From the NCBI GenBank assembly GCA_007844125.1, contig CM017569.1:12309740-12373739 (forward strand): 64,000 nucleotides of DNA. The letters run 5' to 3'. Below the pieces are notes generated by a model. The model ran no database searches. It saw only the letters and a program-made list of their open reading frames with translations, and was not told where the DNA came from. The position numbers and the translations under genes are program-made. Shown piece by piece: positions 12,401 to 21,649 of the stretch. The first letter of the stretch is position 1, and the number at the start of each line of letters is the position of its first letter. Source of the DNA: Sinonovacula constricta. Taxonomy: Eukaryota > Mollusca > Bivalvia > Cardiida > Solecurtidae.

Positions 12401-15162
12401 TAAATTACACACAGTGTACAAGATGTTTTATTATATTGTTCAATCAACACAATCTTCAGTCATAATGGAACTATGAAGTTGAAATAGTGCTGCCATATAT
12501 AAAAGTAGACCAAGTCTCATAATCCACATAAGGGATAAACCAGACCCGACAAAATCCTCACAAGGTGACCAGATGTAAGGCATGTTATGTAAAATGTGTA
12601 ACAACAATGACCCCTGTAAATGAAAAAAATAAGTAAATAATGACAATAATTCCCACTAAATAAAATTCAATAAGTGTTGTCTAACTTGTATGCACAAATT
12701 AACATCTCTATTAGTCATCCTAGGGAGCATGGGATGGGAACCCGTCTGGTCCAATATACTGACAGAGATGAGTCAGGTGTAATGATGTCCCCTTAGCTCC
12801 GCGAGTTAAGGAGGGAAGCCATTGCTACCAACTTTAAAGTCTTTGGTTTGAACCTGCATCCTTCCTAACTGCAAGCCTACGCTCTACCGCTTGAGCTATT
12901 GTGACCGATTGGAAGCATGGAGAACTTCTCATGAATAATTGAGGAGATATTTTATACATAAGGTTTTTCAAGCAAGAAGGAAAGGGCAATAACACTGAAA
13001 TGAAAAACGAAAATATGTGTTATCTCACCTTCATGCACAACAAACATCTGTATCAATCACTCATGCCAACAGGATGAACTTCCAATGAGTAGTAAAGGAG
13101 CAATTGTTCACACAAAGAAACTGTTAACTGACAGATATATGGTTACTTTAAAAATCTAAAGGTCTGGTGCTGTACACATTAGAAAAAATAGGGGAGTTTG
13201 TGGAGGGGGTCATTACAGCTACACTTTCTGAAGCAGTGATAAGTTGTGTTTATTTGCAGAACTGATTTGCCAGTAGTGAGAAAACCCAAGCAAACAATCA
13301 TAAACCATAATAATATATGTTATCATTTCATTTAAAAAACATCATACACAGTGAAAAAAAGTCTGTAGTACCTTAATTTCAAGATTGTTGATCAAGAGTC
13401 CTGCATCCCTGAAATATGCCACATCTACCCCATCACATGACGACAGCACCTTTACACTGGAATAGCAATGAGATACCATGCATATAAGCATGTATACATA
13501 CTGAATGAAAAACAAGTTGAGGCATGTGACTTAGGACTTATACATTTAAACAACTGTGTGCTACCAGTTAGAACACATACACCAGTCATTTGTTTTGAGA
13601 AATAAACAAAATCTGAAATTAAAAAGATCTGTCCATAGAGAACATATTCCCCTTTTCTTATTGCTGGGTATTTTATGACAATTTTAAGTTGAAAATTGGG
13701 GATGACTCTGCCAAAAGTAATTTTAGAGTTACCTGCCCTGTTGAAATAGTGTTCACTGTTGATGATAAAAAAAAGTGCAAATGAATATAATTATATATGT
13801 GTTCATGTAATTATGAATGTATGCATGAATTATTAAGTATGGAAAACAGGGGTACTGGTTGCAGTTAACTGTAACTTTTCTTCTTATATTGGTTCATTGT
13901 TCTTCAAGTGAATACCAGCTTTAAAATTGCTAACACAATTCACTGACTTGTCTTTAAAATAAACACATGATGTGACATCATTATGAAAGAAAACATGTAG
14001 TCAAAATATATCATATCAATACAACAAATATTACAATTATATTAAAAAGACATTGATTTTAAAAGTCAAGCACTGTCAAGGCATGGAAATATTCATTCAT
14101 CAGACATTACTCACCAGCCAGCATGTCCAATCATGGGCTTGATAAGTTGACCTAAAAAACACATTTAAAAACTCATTTTATATAAATAATAAAATGGTGT
14201 TTTGATAATTACAATGTGTTTTACAATTTGAAAAACAGATACTTATATATGAATCAATCAATATTCTAAAATGCAATATAACAGTTTTCATGATCATAAT
14301 ATATCATCTGACATCACAGGGTTGTCATTAGGAGGCGGCTGGCGGCTGATTTGACCGCCTCAAATGAAAATCGCGCCGCCTCAAATTTGAAGAACAAACA
14401 AAGAAAATCGGTCAAGAGCATGCCCCCGGACCTCCCTAGCAGTGCTTCTCGCCTTCGGCGCTCGCATAGCCTAGCCTCCTCAAAAGTTATTTGAGCCTGC
14501 TCAAAATATTTCTAGTGACAACCCTGCATCATAATACCACTTGTCCTTTTCATTACTTTTTCATAAATTGGCTGCACATCCTAACGGAACAGCATCTACT
14601 TGCAGATTGGGAGTTCCCACAATCAGTAACATTAAATTAATTCAATATGACCAGAGTCCATGTTCACGTAAAAACCTCAAGTTTAAATTCACCTCTATTC
14701 AAGATGATACTCAAATCAGACATAAGTTCCATTTTCAGACTCAACTCAGTTTGTGACTTGAGTCATGTTCACCAAACCAAAGTCTTTAAATTGGCATGTT
14801 TTAGTAATGGCTTCACCATTGATACACGGAATTTAAGGTTTAGCATTATGATTAGTTTGTGAGTATCATGATAATGTGGCCAGATGGGTTTAGTCCTTGG
14901 TGCACTCCATACAACGCACCTGCCTACAGTGCTCTTCAGAAGTGTTGGAAGTAAAGGAAGATTTAATTGAATAAAGATTGGAAAAGTATCCATATGTTTT
15001 AGGACCATTTCAAGCATTTTTTAGCATTTTTGGTAAATAAACCTAAACTGCAATCATAAACTACTTCAGTTTTAACTATAACTAAACGTGATGGTGGCTA
15101 ATATACTAACATATGCATGACGAAACCTCGTATACACTACCAAGTTTCTGTAAGTCTGACAT
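255..15162 (-). CDS. BBS12: BBS12-like chaperonin gene (3' part outside window; frame breaks)
   Basis: Ten coding exons on the minus strand: 15162-15141, 14151-14115, 13456-13372, 12294-12169, 11704-11641, 11388-9170, 8827-8686, 6046-5900, 3482-3320 and 417-255. All are flanked by GT and AG, and phases join correctly except where noted. The translation follows the group II chaperonin fold as diverged in BBS12. The equatorial start has HPVGQ and THLGV motifs. The apical region has MVNGDIKPTYRHKGY, then a W..VL.Q/INVVLAKG stretch, then a C-terminal equatorial segment with PGRGQTEEACASF. In vertebrates BBS12 works with BBS6 and BBS10 on CCT to assemble the BBSome core for cilia. One or more exons between 3320 and 417, and the 3' end, are not seen. 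Indels shift the frame in the 2.2-kb exon and in exon 3320-3482, so this is either a decaying copy or an assembly with base errors. MKKS or BBS10 are less good matches. Confidence 0.78.
418..1842. other. Intronic sequence, no firm feature
   Basis: This lies inside the BBS12-like gene and should hold at least one more coding exon, which I could not find. A plus-strand stretch near 1214-1340 loosely resembles a chaperonin apical segment (see findings). Otherwise it is AT-rich and unstructured. Confidence 0.4.
1843..2936. mobile_element. Inverted-repeat DNA transposon, AGTAGTA termini, non-autonomous
   Basis: Both ends carry matching inverted repeats that begin AGTAGTAC and pass through ATGATGGGGG and TTCTGGCCCAG. 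The arms run roughly 1843-2040 and 2735-2936. Flanks are TACTTT (1837-1842) and TACTGT (2937-2942), an imperfect 6-bp repeat. The interior is a run of diverged tandem units with the phrase GGGAGCTTTCTTGG and a TTAAAAAG motif. There is no transposase, so the small open frames in it are not genes. The AGTAGTA start and 6-bp flank echo the Polinton at 24142, but class membership is only a guess. Confidence 0.7.
3050..3226. mobile_element. Truncated MITE, GGTGGTATC-type
   Basis: This segment is diverged but collinear with 58000-58158. Both contain TAATGCAG, an AATTATG stretch, a GGTAAGAT motif and TGTATTTGATA, and both end in a GATACTAC terminus. The left terminus is not recognisable. It sits in an intron of the BBS12-like gene. 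Confidence 0.45.
3320..3482 (-). CDS. BBS12: BBS12-like gene, apical-domain exon with frame breaks
   Basis: The acceptor is AGCTTCAG and the first codons read INVVLAKG. These join exactly to the preceding exon end (Q at 5900) and match the strand/turn motif NLVLVQG of BBS12. The similarity then continues in the +1 frame (SPEFKDMCHQLNIVAMETIP), then another frame (MKKMSDAAK), then back to the first (RHAYLHPASFR) before a GTATGC donor. Three single-base shifts within 163 nt restore the original frame overall. This pattern suggests random insertions in a dead copy or unpolished long-read errors. Confidence 0.6.
3735..5935. repeat. 42-bp minisatellite derived from a coding exon/donor junction
   Basis: About 50 tandem copies of a 42-bp unit. 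On the minus strand each unit reads TGGCTGACACAGGCCCAGAC, then AGTACTCACACAG, then GTACAAACT. The copy nearest 5900 is the real end of a BBS12 exon plus its splice donor (AAACAG then GTACAAAC). Two subtypes (GAATGGTCTGG and GTACTACCTAGG on the plus strand) alternate between about 4380 and 5330, forming an 84-bp higher-order unit. Because 42 is divisible by three and few stops arise, long open frames cross the array on both strands. These are by-products, not genes. Confidence 0.93.
5900..6046 (-). CDS. BBS12: BBS12-like gene, 49-codon apical exon bordering the minisatellite
   Basis: An exact 147-nt exon, phase 0 at both ends, with acceptor CTACTACAG and donor CAG/GTACAAAC. It reads MVNGDIKPTYRHKGYKPVNS and so on to WLTQAQTVLKQ. 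It matches the BBS12 stretch GDL..NYRH.GF and the later W...VLQVLIQ helix. The next exon supplies INVVLAKG, which completes the match. The last 33 nt and the donor are the template of the downstream 42-bp array. Confidence 0.8.
6290..8425. repeat. CA-rich minisatellite with ~592-bp higher-order duplication
   Basis: Diverged units of about 20-26 bp with plus-strand consensus ATTCCATCCATAATACACAC. Between about 6570 and 7060 a variant unit dominates, GCCAGCCAGAAGACACAC, which is clearly richer in G and C. The block starting near 7139 recurs near 7730, sharing the run TTCTCTATCCTTAATACAC, so a segment of about 592 bp was duplicated. The array lies in a BBS12-like intron. The open frames on the minus strand (repeats of CVLWMECVCIMDG) are by-products of the repeat. 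Confidence 0.9.
8430..8685. other. Short intron segment, nothing seen
   Basis: Unique AT-rich intron sequence between the CA-rich array and the exon at 8686. Confidence 0.5.
8686..8827 (-). CDS. BBS12: BBS12-like gene, apical-domain entry exon
   Basis: A 142-nt exon with acceptor TTCTCCAG and donor GTATGA. It joins in phase to the exon ending at 9170 (AG plus T makes Ser) and to the exon at 6046. It reads QVGWFVEVYSCVGAPSSVQM, then VDGLVVLTSLDNIVTFQQ. The VDGLVV motif is the usual entry strand of a chaperonin apical domain (IDG.V in CCT proteins). In BBS12 the same place holds CPGYITVVS. Confidence 0.8.
8828..9169. other. Intron, nothing seen
   Basis: A plain AT-rich intron of the BBS12-like gene between GTAAGA and TTCTCCAG splice sites. 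Confidence 0.6.
9170..11388 (-). CDS. BBS12: BBS12-like gene, giant exon coding a disordered insertion
   Basis: A 2.2-kb stretch with coding character on the minus strand but split over three frames: about 11376-10474, 10318-9527 and 9540-9170. The breaks lie near 10470-10330 (probably two) and near 9535. It begins with three imperfect K-D-[DN]-Q-M repeats. It is rich in Asp, Glu, Lys, Ser and Asn, with acidic W/F clusters (DDFNWFF, SPDFGWFTDSDDEF) typical of short linear binding motifs. It ends in a folded-looking helix, LREMVARLNPGARPDTISVV, which resembles a helix ahead of the BBS12 apical domain. The first ATG is at 11376. An acceptor CATTCTTTCAG precedes it, but joining there from the exon at 11641 breaks the frame; the next AG, after ATGACAG, would be in phase. 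Human BBS12 has a much shorter linker here. Confidence 0.6.
11641..11704 (-). CDS. BBS12: BBS12-like gene, exon 5
   Basis: A 64-nt exon in phase with the exon at 12169 (THL then GVASECAMSLMDSVLEECIQQ). The acceptor is CTTCTTCCAG and the donor GTAAAT. If the donor is not used, translation stops after GKYIDNQID, giving a possible short chaperonin-like isoform. The HLGV motif spans the junction, as in human BBS12. Confidence 0.75.
11705..12168. other. Intron, nothing seen
   Basis: AT-rich intron between BBS12-like exons 4 and 5. Confidence 0.6.
12169..12294 (-). CDS. BBS12: BBS12-like gene, exon 4
   Basis: Exactly 42 codons, phase 0 at both ends, acceptor CTCCACAG and donor GTGAGG. It reads HPVGQYMVSVAQGFRDHYHT, then SDDVLLYYMHLWIRTYTDLT. 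This is the chaperonin helix pair that follows the ATP-binding loop. The catalytic GDGTT motif of active CCT subunits is replaced by TSDDV, as expected for a chaperonin relative that has lost ATPase function. Confidence 0.8.
12718..12906 (-). mobile_element. tRNA-derived SINE
   Basis: On the minus strand the element starts near 12906 and shows an RNA polymerase III A box, TAGCTCAAGCGGTAGAGCG. About 35 bp later comes a B box, GGTTCAAACC. Together they form a tRNA-like head, followed by an unrelated body to about 12718. It lies in an intron of the BBS12-like gene in the same orientation as that gene. It is not a functional tRNA gene, because the acceptor stem and anticodon arm do not fold cleanly. 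Confidence 0.7.
13372..13456 (-). CDS. BBS12: BBS12-like gene, exon 3
   Basis: An 85-nt exon with acceptor GCTATTCCAG and donor GTACTA. It codes VKVLSSCDGVDVAYFRDAGL, then LINNLEIK. It corresponds to the N-terminal equatorial hairpin, where active chaperonins carry GP.G and TNDG. The second motif appears here as RDAG. Confidence 0.75.
13457..14114. other. Intron, nothing seen
   Basis: AT-rich intron between BBS12-like exons 2 and 3. Confidence 0.6.
14115..14151 (-). CDS. BBS12: BBS12-like gene, microexon 2
   Basis: A 37-nt exon between GTGTTTTTTAG and GTGAGT. In the only frame that joins both neighbours it reads QLIKPMIGHAG with split codons at each end. PMIGHAG occupies the place of the GP.G loop of chaperonins. 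Confidence 0.75.
14317..14527. mobile_element. Short MITE with CAGGGTTGTCA termini and 5-bp TSD
   Basis: A 211-bp element. The left end is CAGGGTTGTCATTAG and the right end is its inverse, CTAGTGACAACCCTG. It is flanked by perfect CATCA direct repeats (14312-14316 and 14528-14532). The interior is richer in G and C than the surrounding intron and has no coding capacity. The 5-bp duplication and CAGGG ends resemble those of the element at 18625. Confidence 0.85.
14528..15140. other. First intron of the BBS12-like gene
   Basis: Intron sequence between exon 1 and the microexon. Apart from the MITE at its end I see no feature. Confidence 0.5.
15141..15162 (-). CDS. BBS12: BBS12-like gene, first coding exon
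   Basis: ATG at 15162 opens MSDLQKL and ends with a lone G before the donor GTAGTG. That G completes a Gly codon with the GT that opens the microexon at 14151. The phase agreement and a good match to the short N-terminal helix of chaperonin-family proteins support this start. The 5' untranslated region and promoter would lie above 15162, where a transposon end sits about 100 bp away. Confidence 0.65.
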
Positions 15163-15259
15163 TGTGCTTCATTTTAAATTATAACAGCATTCACGTTTGA
15201 GCAAAACATATCAATTTGAGTAACGTTTGTTTACAAAAGGGACATAATCCATCACGGAT

Positions 15260-15331
15260 GAATGCTGGACAACTCGCGCCAAACCAACTCGCGCCAGGTA
15301 AACTCGCTCCTAATATTGGTCAACTCGCGCC
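15260..15331. mobile_element. Solo end of a repeat-word transposon (CAACTCGCGCC words)
   Basis: The terminus GAATGCTGGAC is followed by four spaced copies of the word CAACTCGCGCC, one of them diverged (AAACTCGCTCC). Two complete elements in this window (ending at 39299 and 42535) have termini GAATGCCGGAC and GAATGGCGGAC followed by other repeated words. I therefore read this as a third relative whose other end is lost. It sits close upstream of the BBS12-like start. Confidence 0.5.
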
Positions 15332-15790
15332 ACATATAGACTTACAGTATACAATAGACTGCAACTTACCGATGTTCGCGCTTACCTAATTACATAATTA
15401 CATAAACTGTATAACAATACACTATTTCATATTATTTCTTTGTGTTTGTTTTTCAGGTCAGGTGCCAACTGTACGAGACACACTTTTTATCATGTACGCG
15501 CGGGATGTGCATTGTATATTGCTTGAAATAAATAATAAAAAAATGATTTGGTTTTAGCTCTTTATTGATGAAAATATTATTTTGTTAACCATGGAAAATG
15601 ATGTGGAAAAAATGTTTGATTAAATTCTAAAGAACCTCACGAAGCTATCGTGTATAGATAATGAGTATGAACGCATGAATAATTAAAGAAATGACAATAT
15701 GACTACCTGTACCAGAAAATGTACTTTGGATAAATATACATCAACATAATATGTAATCGATAAATTTATCTAATTTATTTGTATTCCAAA
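15332..15790. other. Intergenic, nothing firm
   Basis: AT-rich sequence upstream of the BBS12-like gene. No TATA box or initiator could be assigned with confidence. Confidence 0.4.
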
Positions 15791-15797
15791 TACCAAT

Positions 15798-16441
15798 ATA
15801 CAATACAATACAAATTTTTATTGCATTAAAACATACATGTTTTATAGCAAGGCATTATAAACATACATGTAATTGTGACAAATGATAGGATACATGGGTT
15901 AGAGACATTAGTTTATCTGAAGAGCAACATAAAGATATTAGTTTCTCAAATTGTTTGCAAAGTATATATATTTTGCAACGTTAATAATAATATTTTTTGA
16001 TCTTGTTTTCATTAATAAAGCAAATTTCTGTTTAGTTGGCCATGTATAATAGTATCTTTTCAAGTAAAGGGGGCGTAGTTGAGAAAATTTTGGACAAATT
16101 AGTAAAAAGTGGTATTCTGTTTCGATTTGGTTCATATTACAATTTCTACATAATCGTTCACTTCTAGCTGTATTACTATGACGACGCTTTTCTATTGCAA
16201 GTTGATGCGACGAAACTCTAAACTATGTTAACGCAACTCTATATCTTGGTTCGATTATTTCATCTAAATATGTTTCATAGGTTAACGTTGTTTTGAATAG
16301 ACTGTATGGATGTGGATAATTTGGAACACCTCGGATATTTTCCAAAAGTGGGGAATCAAAACACTGCCTGTTAGAACAAACTTTTGACTTTATATCAAGG
16401 AAAGTATAGCCTTGAATCAGGAAGGTAACTAATTGACACAA
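15798..16441 (-). pseudogene. LINE 3' fragment (C-terminal reverse-transcriptase tail)
   Basis: Minus-strand frames 16441-16223 and 16180-15938 together resemble the C-terminal part of a non-LTR retrotransposon polyprotein. That part has an RFRVSSHQLAIEKRRH-like stretch, a Cys pair (LCRNCN), then IETEYHFLLICPKFSQLR with the His and Cys of the zinc-binding tail, and KYIYFANNLR. A stop and a frame change separate the halves. The minus-strand 3' end carries an (AATAC)-type short repeat near 15800, as many LINE tails do. The element is 5'-truncated near 16441. Confidence 0.7.
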
Positions 16442-17145
16442 GTTTTTTTCCGGTGTTTTCCGACCCTATTATCGCCCATTTCTTGGACATTTTTTTTGTT
16501 AAAACAGAAAACTACTATAACATGCAGTATTGAGTGCAAAAACACATATTAAACCACATAAACTATTTGCAATCTTTGTCAAAATAGGGGGAAAATCCGT
16601 TTATATCTTATTTCCCCCCCGGTACGCTCATTTGTTCAAATTTCAAACAAAATATATAAATATTAAATTAAATATATGCGCAACATACAAATCCATCATC
16701 CACACATGAATATTCTATCACTGGAAACCAAAGACCGGAATAAAAAGACGATAACATTACTGCATGCTACAATACAAAAGCTAATAATTAAATTCAACGT
16801 ACAAATGTCCAATCGGAAAAAATATGCAAAAATATTATGAGGAACACTATGTGATGCAACACAAACTCCGTATAAAAATGTCATAGTCTCTGGCGGATAA
16901 ATGGTGTATCATATATAAATGGCATATATATTCGTATTGTATCGTGACCCTGGGGAAAATGTCGTAGCATATTTTTCTCCGCACGTTTTATAGGCCAGTC
17001 AGATAAAATGTCTGAAGAACGTTTAAGAGTGTCATATTCTCTTCCAAATTCACAGATGCCATGTCTGTCTGCCATATACCTGTCGCAAAGGTGTTGTTTT
17101 TTACCCGGTACTGTTTTGTAAAAACTTGTCTGGCACTTCACAGCT
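16442..17145. other. Intergenic, nothing seen
   Basis: AT-rich spacer between the LINE fragment and the 55-bp satellite. No gene or repeat was recognised. Confidence 0.4.
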
Positions 17146-20100
17146 ACCAGCTAGGCGTCCCTTACGAGTAGTCTCAATACTGTAACCTGCCCTGCTGTCC
17201 GTGCCCACCTGGTAACTAACCGGTAGTCTCAACATTGTAACCTGTCCTGCTGTCCCTGCCCACCTGGTAACTAACCGGTAGTCTCAACACTGTAACCTGT
17301 CCGGCTGTCCCTGCCCACCTGGTAACTAACCGGTAGTCTCAACACTGTAACCTGTCCGGCTGTCCCAGCCCACCTGGTAACTAACCGGTAGTCTCAACAC
17401 TGTAACCTGCCCTGCTGTCCCTGCCCACCTGGTAACTAACCAGTAGTCTCAACACTGTAACCTGTCCGGCTGTCCCTGCCCACCTGGTAACTAACCGGTA
17501 GTCTCAACACTGTAACCTGTCCGGCTGTCCCTGCCCACCTGGTAACTAACCGGTAGTCTCAACATTGTAACCTGTCCGGCTGTCCCAGCCCACCCAGTAA
17601 CTTACCGGTAGTCTCAACACTGTAACCTGCCCTGCAGTCCCTGCCCACCCAGTAACTTACCTGTAGTCTCAACACTGTAACCTGCCCTGCTGTCCCTGCC
17701 CACCCAGTAACTTACCTGTAGTCTCAAAACTGTAACCTGCCCAGCTGTCCCTGTTCACCCAGTAACTTACCTGTAGTCTCAACACTGTAACCTGCCCTGC
17801 TGCCCCTGCCCACCTAATAACTTACCGGTAGTCTCAACACTGTAACCTGCCCTGCTGTCCCTGCCCACCCAGTAACTTACCGGTTGTCTCAACACTGAAA
17901 CCTGCCCTGCTGTCCCTGCCCACCCAGTAACTTACCTGTAGTCTCAACACTGTAACCTGCCCTGCTGTCCCTGCCCACCCAGTAACTTACCGGAAGTCTC
18001 AATACTGTAACCTGCCCTGCTGTCCGTGCCCACCTAATAACTTACCGGTAGTCTCAACACTGTAACCTGCCCTGCTGTCCCTGCCCACCCAGTAACTTAC
18101 CTGTAGTCTCAACACTGTAACCTGCCCTGCTGTCCCTGCCCCACCTAATAACTTACCGGTAGTCTCAACACTGTAACCTGCCCTGCTGTCCCTGCCCACC
18201 CAGTAACTTACCGGTAGTCTCAACACTGAAACCTGCCCTGCTGTCCCTGCCCACCCAGTAACTTACCAGTAGTCTCAACACTGTAACCTGCCCTGCTGTC
18301 CCTGCCCACCCAGTAACTTACCTGTAGTCTCAACACTGAAACCTGCCCTGCTGTCCCTGCCCACCCAGTAACCTACCAGTAGTCTCAACACTTTAACCTG
18401 CCCTGCTGTCCCTGCCCACCCAGTAACCTACCAGTAGTCTCAACACTGTAACCTGCCCTGCTGTCCCAGCCCACCCAGTAACCTACCAGTAGTCTCAACA
18501 CTGTAACCTGCCCTGCTGTCCCTGTTCACCCAGTAACTTACCTGTAGTCTCAACACTGTAACTTGCCCTGCTGTCCCTGTCCACCCAGTAACTTACCTGT
18601 AGTCTCAACACTGTAACCTGCCCTCAGGGGCGGATCCAGGGTTTCAGAATAGGGGGGGGGGGGGCGAGGGAGTAACATTCGGCCACAGACCGGAGTTGAT
18701 CGCGCCGCAGGCGCGAAATTGTCGGCGGGGGGTCTGGAGTGGGCTCCTCCAGAAAATTTTGAATTCTAGATGCGCTGAGATGCGATTTCCAAGCATCTGT
18801 GGGGCATAATTTCCTTATCTATTTGCTCACTTTTAAGGGCAAAATATCCACTGACTTGGACATCTTACGGTTACTGAAAAGAAACCTATTATCGTAAGAA
18901 CACTACAATAACCAAGACACTGCCAGTGTAGCCTATAGTAAAATGAACGTCCTGAATGTGAATAACTATCACTTTATCTGTAAATAAAGATAAATGCAAG
19001 TAAAGGCCATCGTTTCCATCAGAGAATTTTTGCAAAAAGACTAGAGCTATGTTCAAGAAAACATTTAACATGACAACAGAAGTAGGCTCGTCGATGCAGA
19101 AATATGCGTGACAAAGCTCTAGTGGAAACGGGCCTTAAGAGGCGTAGCCCTTTAGTCCTTCGCGTTAAAAAACTAAAAAATTAACACTTTTTTTTTGTTG
19201 GTCGTCGAAAAATAGGGGGGGGGGGGCGGCCCCTTCGGCCCCCCTCTGGATCCGTCCCTGGCCCTGCTGTCCCTGTTCACCCAGTAACTTACCAGTAGTC
19301 TCAACACTGTAACCTGCCCTGCTGTCCCTGTTCACCCAGTAACTTACCTGTAATCTCAACACTGTAACCTGCCCTGCTGTCCCTGTCCACCCAGTAACTT
19401 ACCAGTACTCTCAACACTGTAACCTGCCCTGCTGTCCCTGTTCACCCAGTAACTTACCTGTAGTCTCAATACTGTAACCTGTCCTGCTGTCCCAGCCCAC
19501 CCAGTAACTTACCAGTAGTCTCAACACTGTAACCTGCCCTGCTGTCCCTGTTCACCCAGTAACTTACCTGTAGTCTCAACACTGTAACGTGCCCTGATGT
19601 CCCTGTCCACCCAGTAACTTACCTGTAGTCTCAACACCGTAACCTGCCCTGCTGTCCCTGTCCACCCAGTAACTTACCTGTAGTCTCAACACTGTAACCT
19701 GCTCTGCTGATCCTGTCCACCCAGTTACTTACCTGTAGTCTCAACACTGTAACCTACCCTGATGTCCCTGTCCACCCAGTTACTTACCGGTAGTCTCAAC
19801 ACTGTAACCTGCCCTGCTGTCCCTGCCCACCTAATAACTTACCAGTAGTCTCAACACTGTAACCTGCCCTGCTGTCCCTGCCCACCCAGTAACTTACCTG
19901 TAGTCTCAACACTGTAACCTGCCCTGCTGTCCCTGTTCACCCAGTAACTTACCGGTAGTCTCAACACTGTAACCTGCCCTGCTGTCCCTGTCCACCCAGT
20001 AACTTACCTGTAGTCTCAACACTGTAACCTGCCCTGCTGTCCCTGTCCACCCAGTAACTTACCAGTAGTCTCAACACTGTAACCTGCCCTGCTGTCCCTG

Positions 20101-21640
20101 TCCACCCAGTAACTTACCTGTAGTCTCAACACTGTAACCTGCCTCGCTGTCCCTGTCCACCCAGTAACTTACCTGTAGTCTCAACACTGTAACTTGCCCT
20201 GCTGTCCCTGTCCACCCAGTAACTTACCTGTAGTCTCAACACTGTAACCTGCCCTGCTGTCCCTGTTCACCCAGTAACTTACCAGTAGTCTCAACACTGT
20301 AACCTGCCCTGCTGTCCCTGTTCACCCAGTAACTTACCTGTAGTCTCAACACTGTAACCTGCCCTGCTGTCCCTGTCCACCCAGTAACTTACCAGTACTC
20401 TCAACACTGTAACCTGCCCTGCTGTCCCTGCCCACCCAGTAACTTACCTGTAGTCTCAACACTGAAACATGCCCTGCTGTCCCTGCCCACCTAATAACTT
20501 ACCGGTAGTCTCAACACTGTAACCTGCCCTGCTGTTCCTGTCCACCCAGTAACTTACCTGTAGTCTCAACACTGTAACCTGCCCTGCTGTCCCTGTCCAC
20601 CTAATAACTTACCGGTAGTCTCAACACTGTAACCTGCCCCTGCTGTCCCTGTCCACCCAGTAACTTACCTGTAGTCTCAACACTGTAACCTGCCCTGCTG
20701 TCCCTGCCCACCTAATAACTTACCGGTAGTCTCAACACTGTAACCTGCCCTGCTGTTCCTGCCCACCCAGTAACTTACCAGTAGTCTCAACACTGTAACC
20801 TGCCCTGCTGTCCCTGCCCACCTAATAACTTACCGGTAGTCTCAACACTGTAACCTGCCCTGCTGTTCCTGTCCACCCAGTTACTTACCTGTAGTCTCAA
20901 CACTGTAACCTGCCCTGCTGTCCCTGCCCACCTAATAACTTACCGGTAGTCTCAACACTGTAACCTGCCCTGCTGTCCCTGTCCACCCAGTAACTTACCT
21001 GTAGTCTCAACACTGAAACCTGCCCTGCTGTCCCTGCCCACCTAATAACTTACCGGTAGTCTCAACACTGTAACCTGCCCTGCTGTCCCTGCCCACCCAG
21101 TAACTTACCTGTAGTCTCAACACTGTAACCTGCCCTGCTGTCCCTGTCCACCCAGTAACTTACCGGTAGTCTCAACACTGTAACCTGCCCCGCTGTCCCT
21201 GCCCACCCAGTAACTTACCTGTAGTCTCAACACTGTAACCTGCCCTGCTGTCCCTGTCCACCCAGTAACTTACCTGTAGTCTCAACACTGTAACCTGCCC
21301 TGCTGTCCCTGTCCACCCAGTAACTTACCGGTAGTCTCAACACTGTAACCTGCCCTGCTGTCCCTGCCCACCCAGTAACTTACCTGTAGTCTCAACACTG
21401 TAACCTGCCCTGCTGTCCCTGCCCACCCAGTAACTTACTTGTAGTCTCAACACGGTAACCTGCCTTGCTGTCCCTGTCCACCCAGTAACTTACCTGTAGT
21501 CTCAACACTGTAACCTGCCCTGCTGTCCCTGTCCACCAAGTAACTTACTTGTAGTCTCAACACTGTAACCTGCCTTGCTGTCCCTGTCCACCCAGTAACT
21601 TACCTGTAGTATCAACAGTCCACCTGGTAACTTACCGGTA
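17146..21640. repeat. 55-bp satellite (~70 copies) with a donor-like motif in every unit
   Basis: Tandem 55-bp units, plus-strand GTCTCAACACTGTAACCTGC, then CCTGCTGTCCCTGCCCACCC, then AGTAACTTACCTGTA. About 70 copies flank a 636-bp transposon at 18625-19260. Variants at fixed sites (GCCC/GTTC/GTCC, CCAGT/CTAAT, CCGGT/CTGT/CAGT) are shuffled between neighbours, showing local unequal exchange. On the minus strand many units contain ACAG followed by GTAAGTTA, a near-perfect splice-donor consensus. No long open frame or host-like protein is present. Confidence 0.95.
18625..19260. mobile_element. DNA transposon with GGATCCAG inverted termini, inside the satellite
   Basis: A 636-bp insertion that begins CAGGGGCGGATCCAGG and ends CTGGATCCGTCCCTG. 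It is flanked by perfect GCCCT direct repeats (18620-18624 and 19261-19265) that belong to one satellite unit. Both ends contain long G runs inside the terminal repeat. No transposase is present. The pair of GCCCT copies proves insertion after the satellite had formed here. Confidence 0.9.
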
Positions 21641-21649
21641 GCCTGATTT

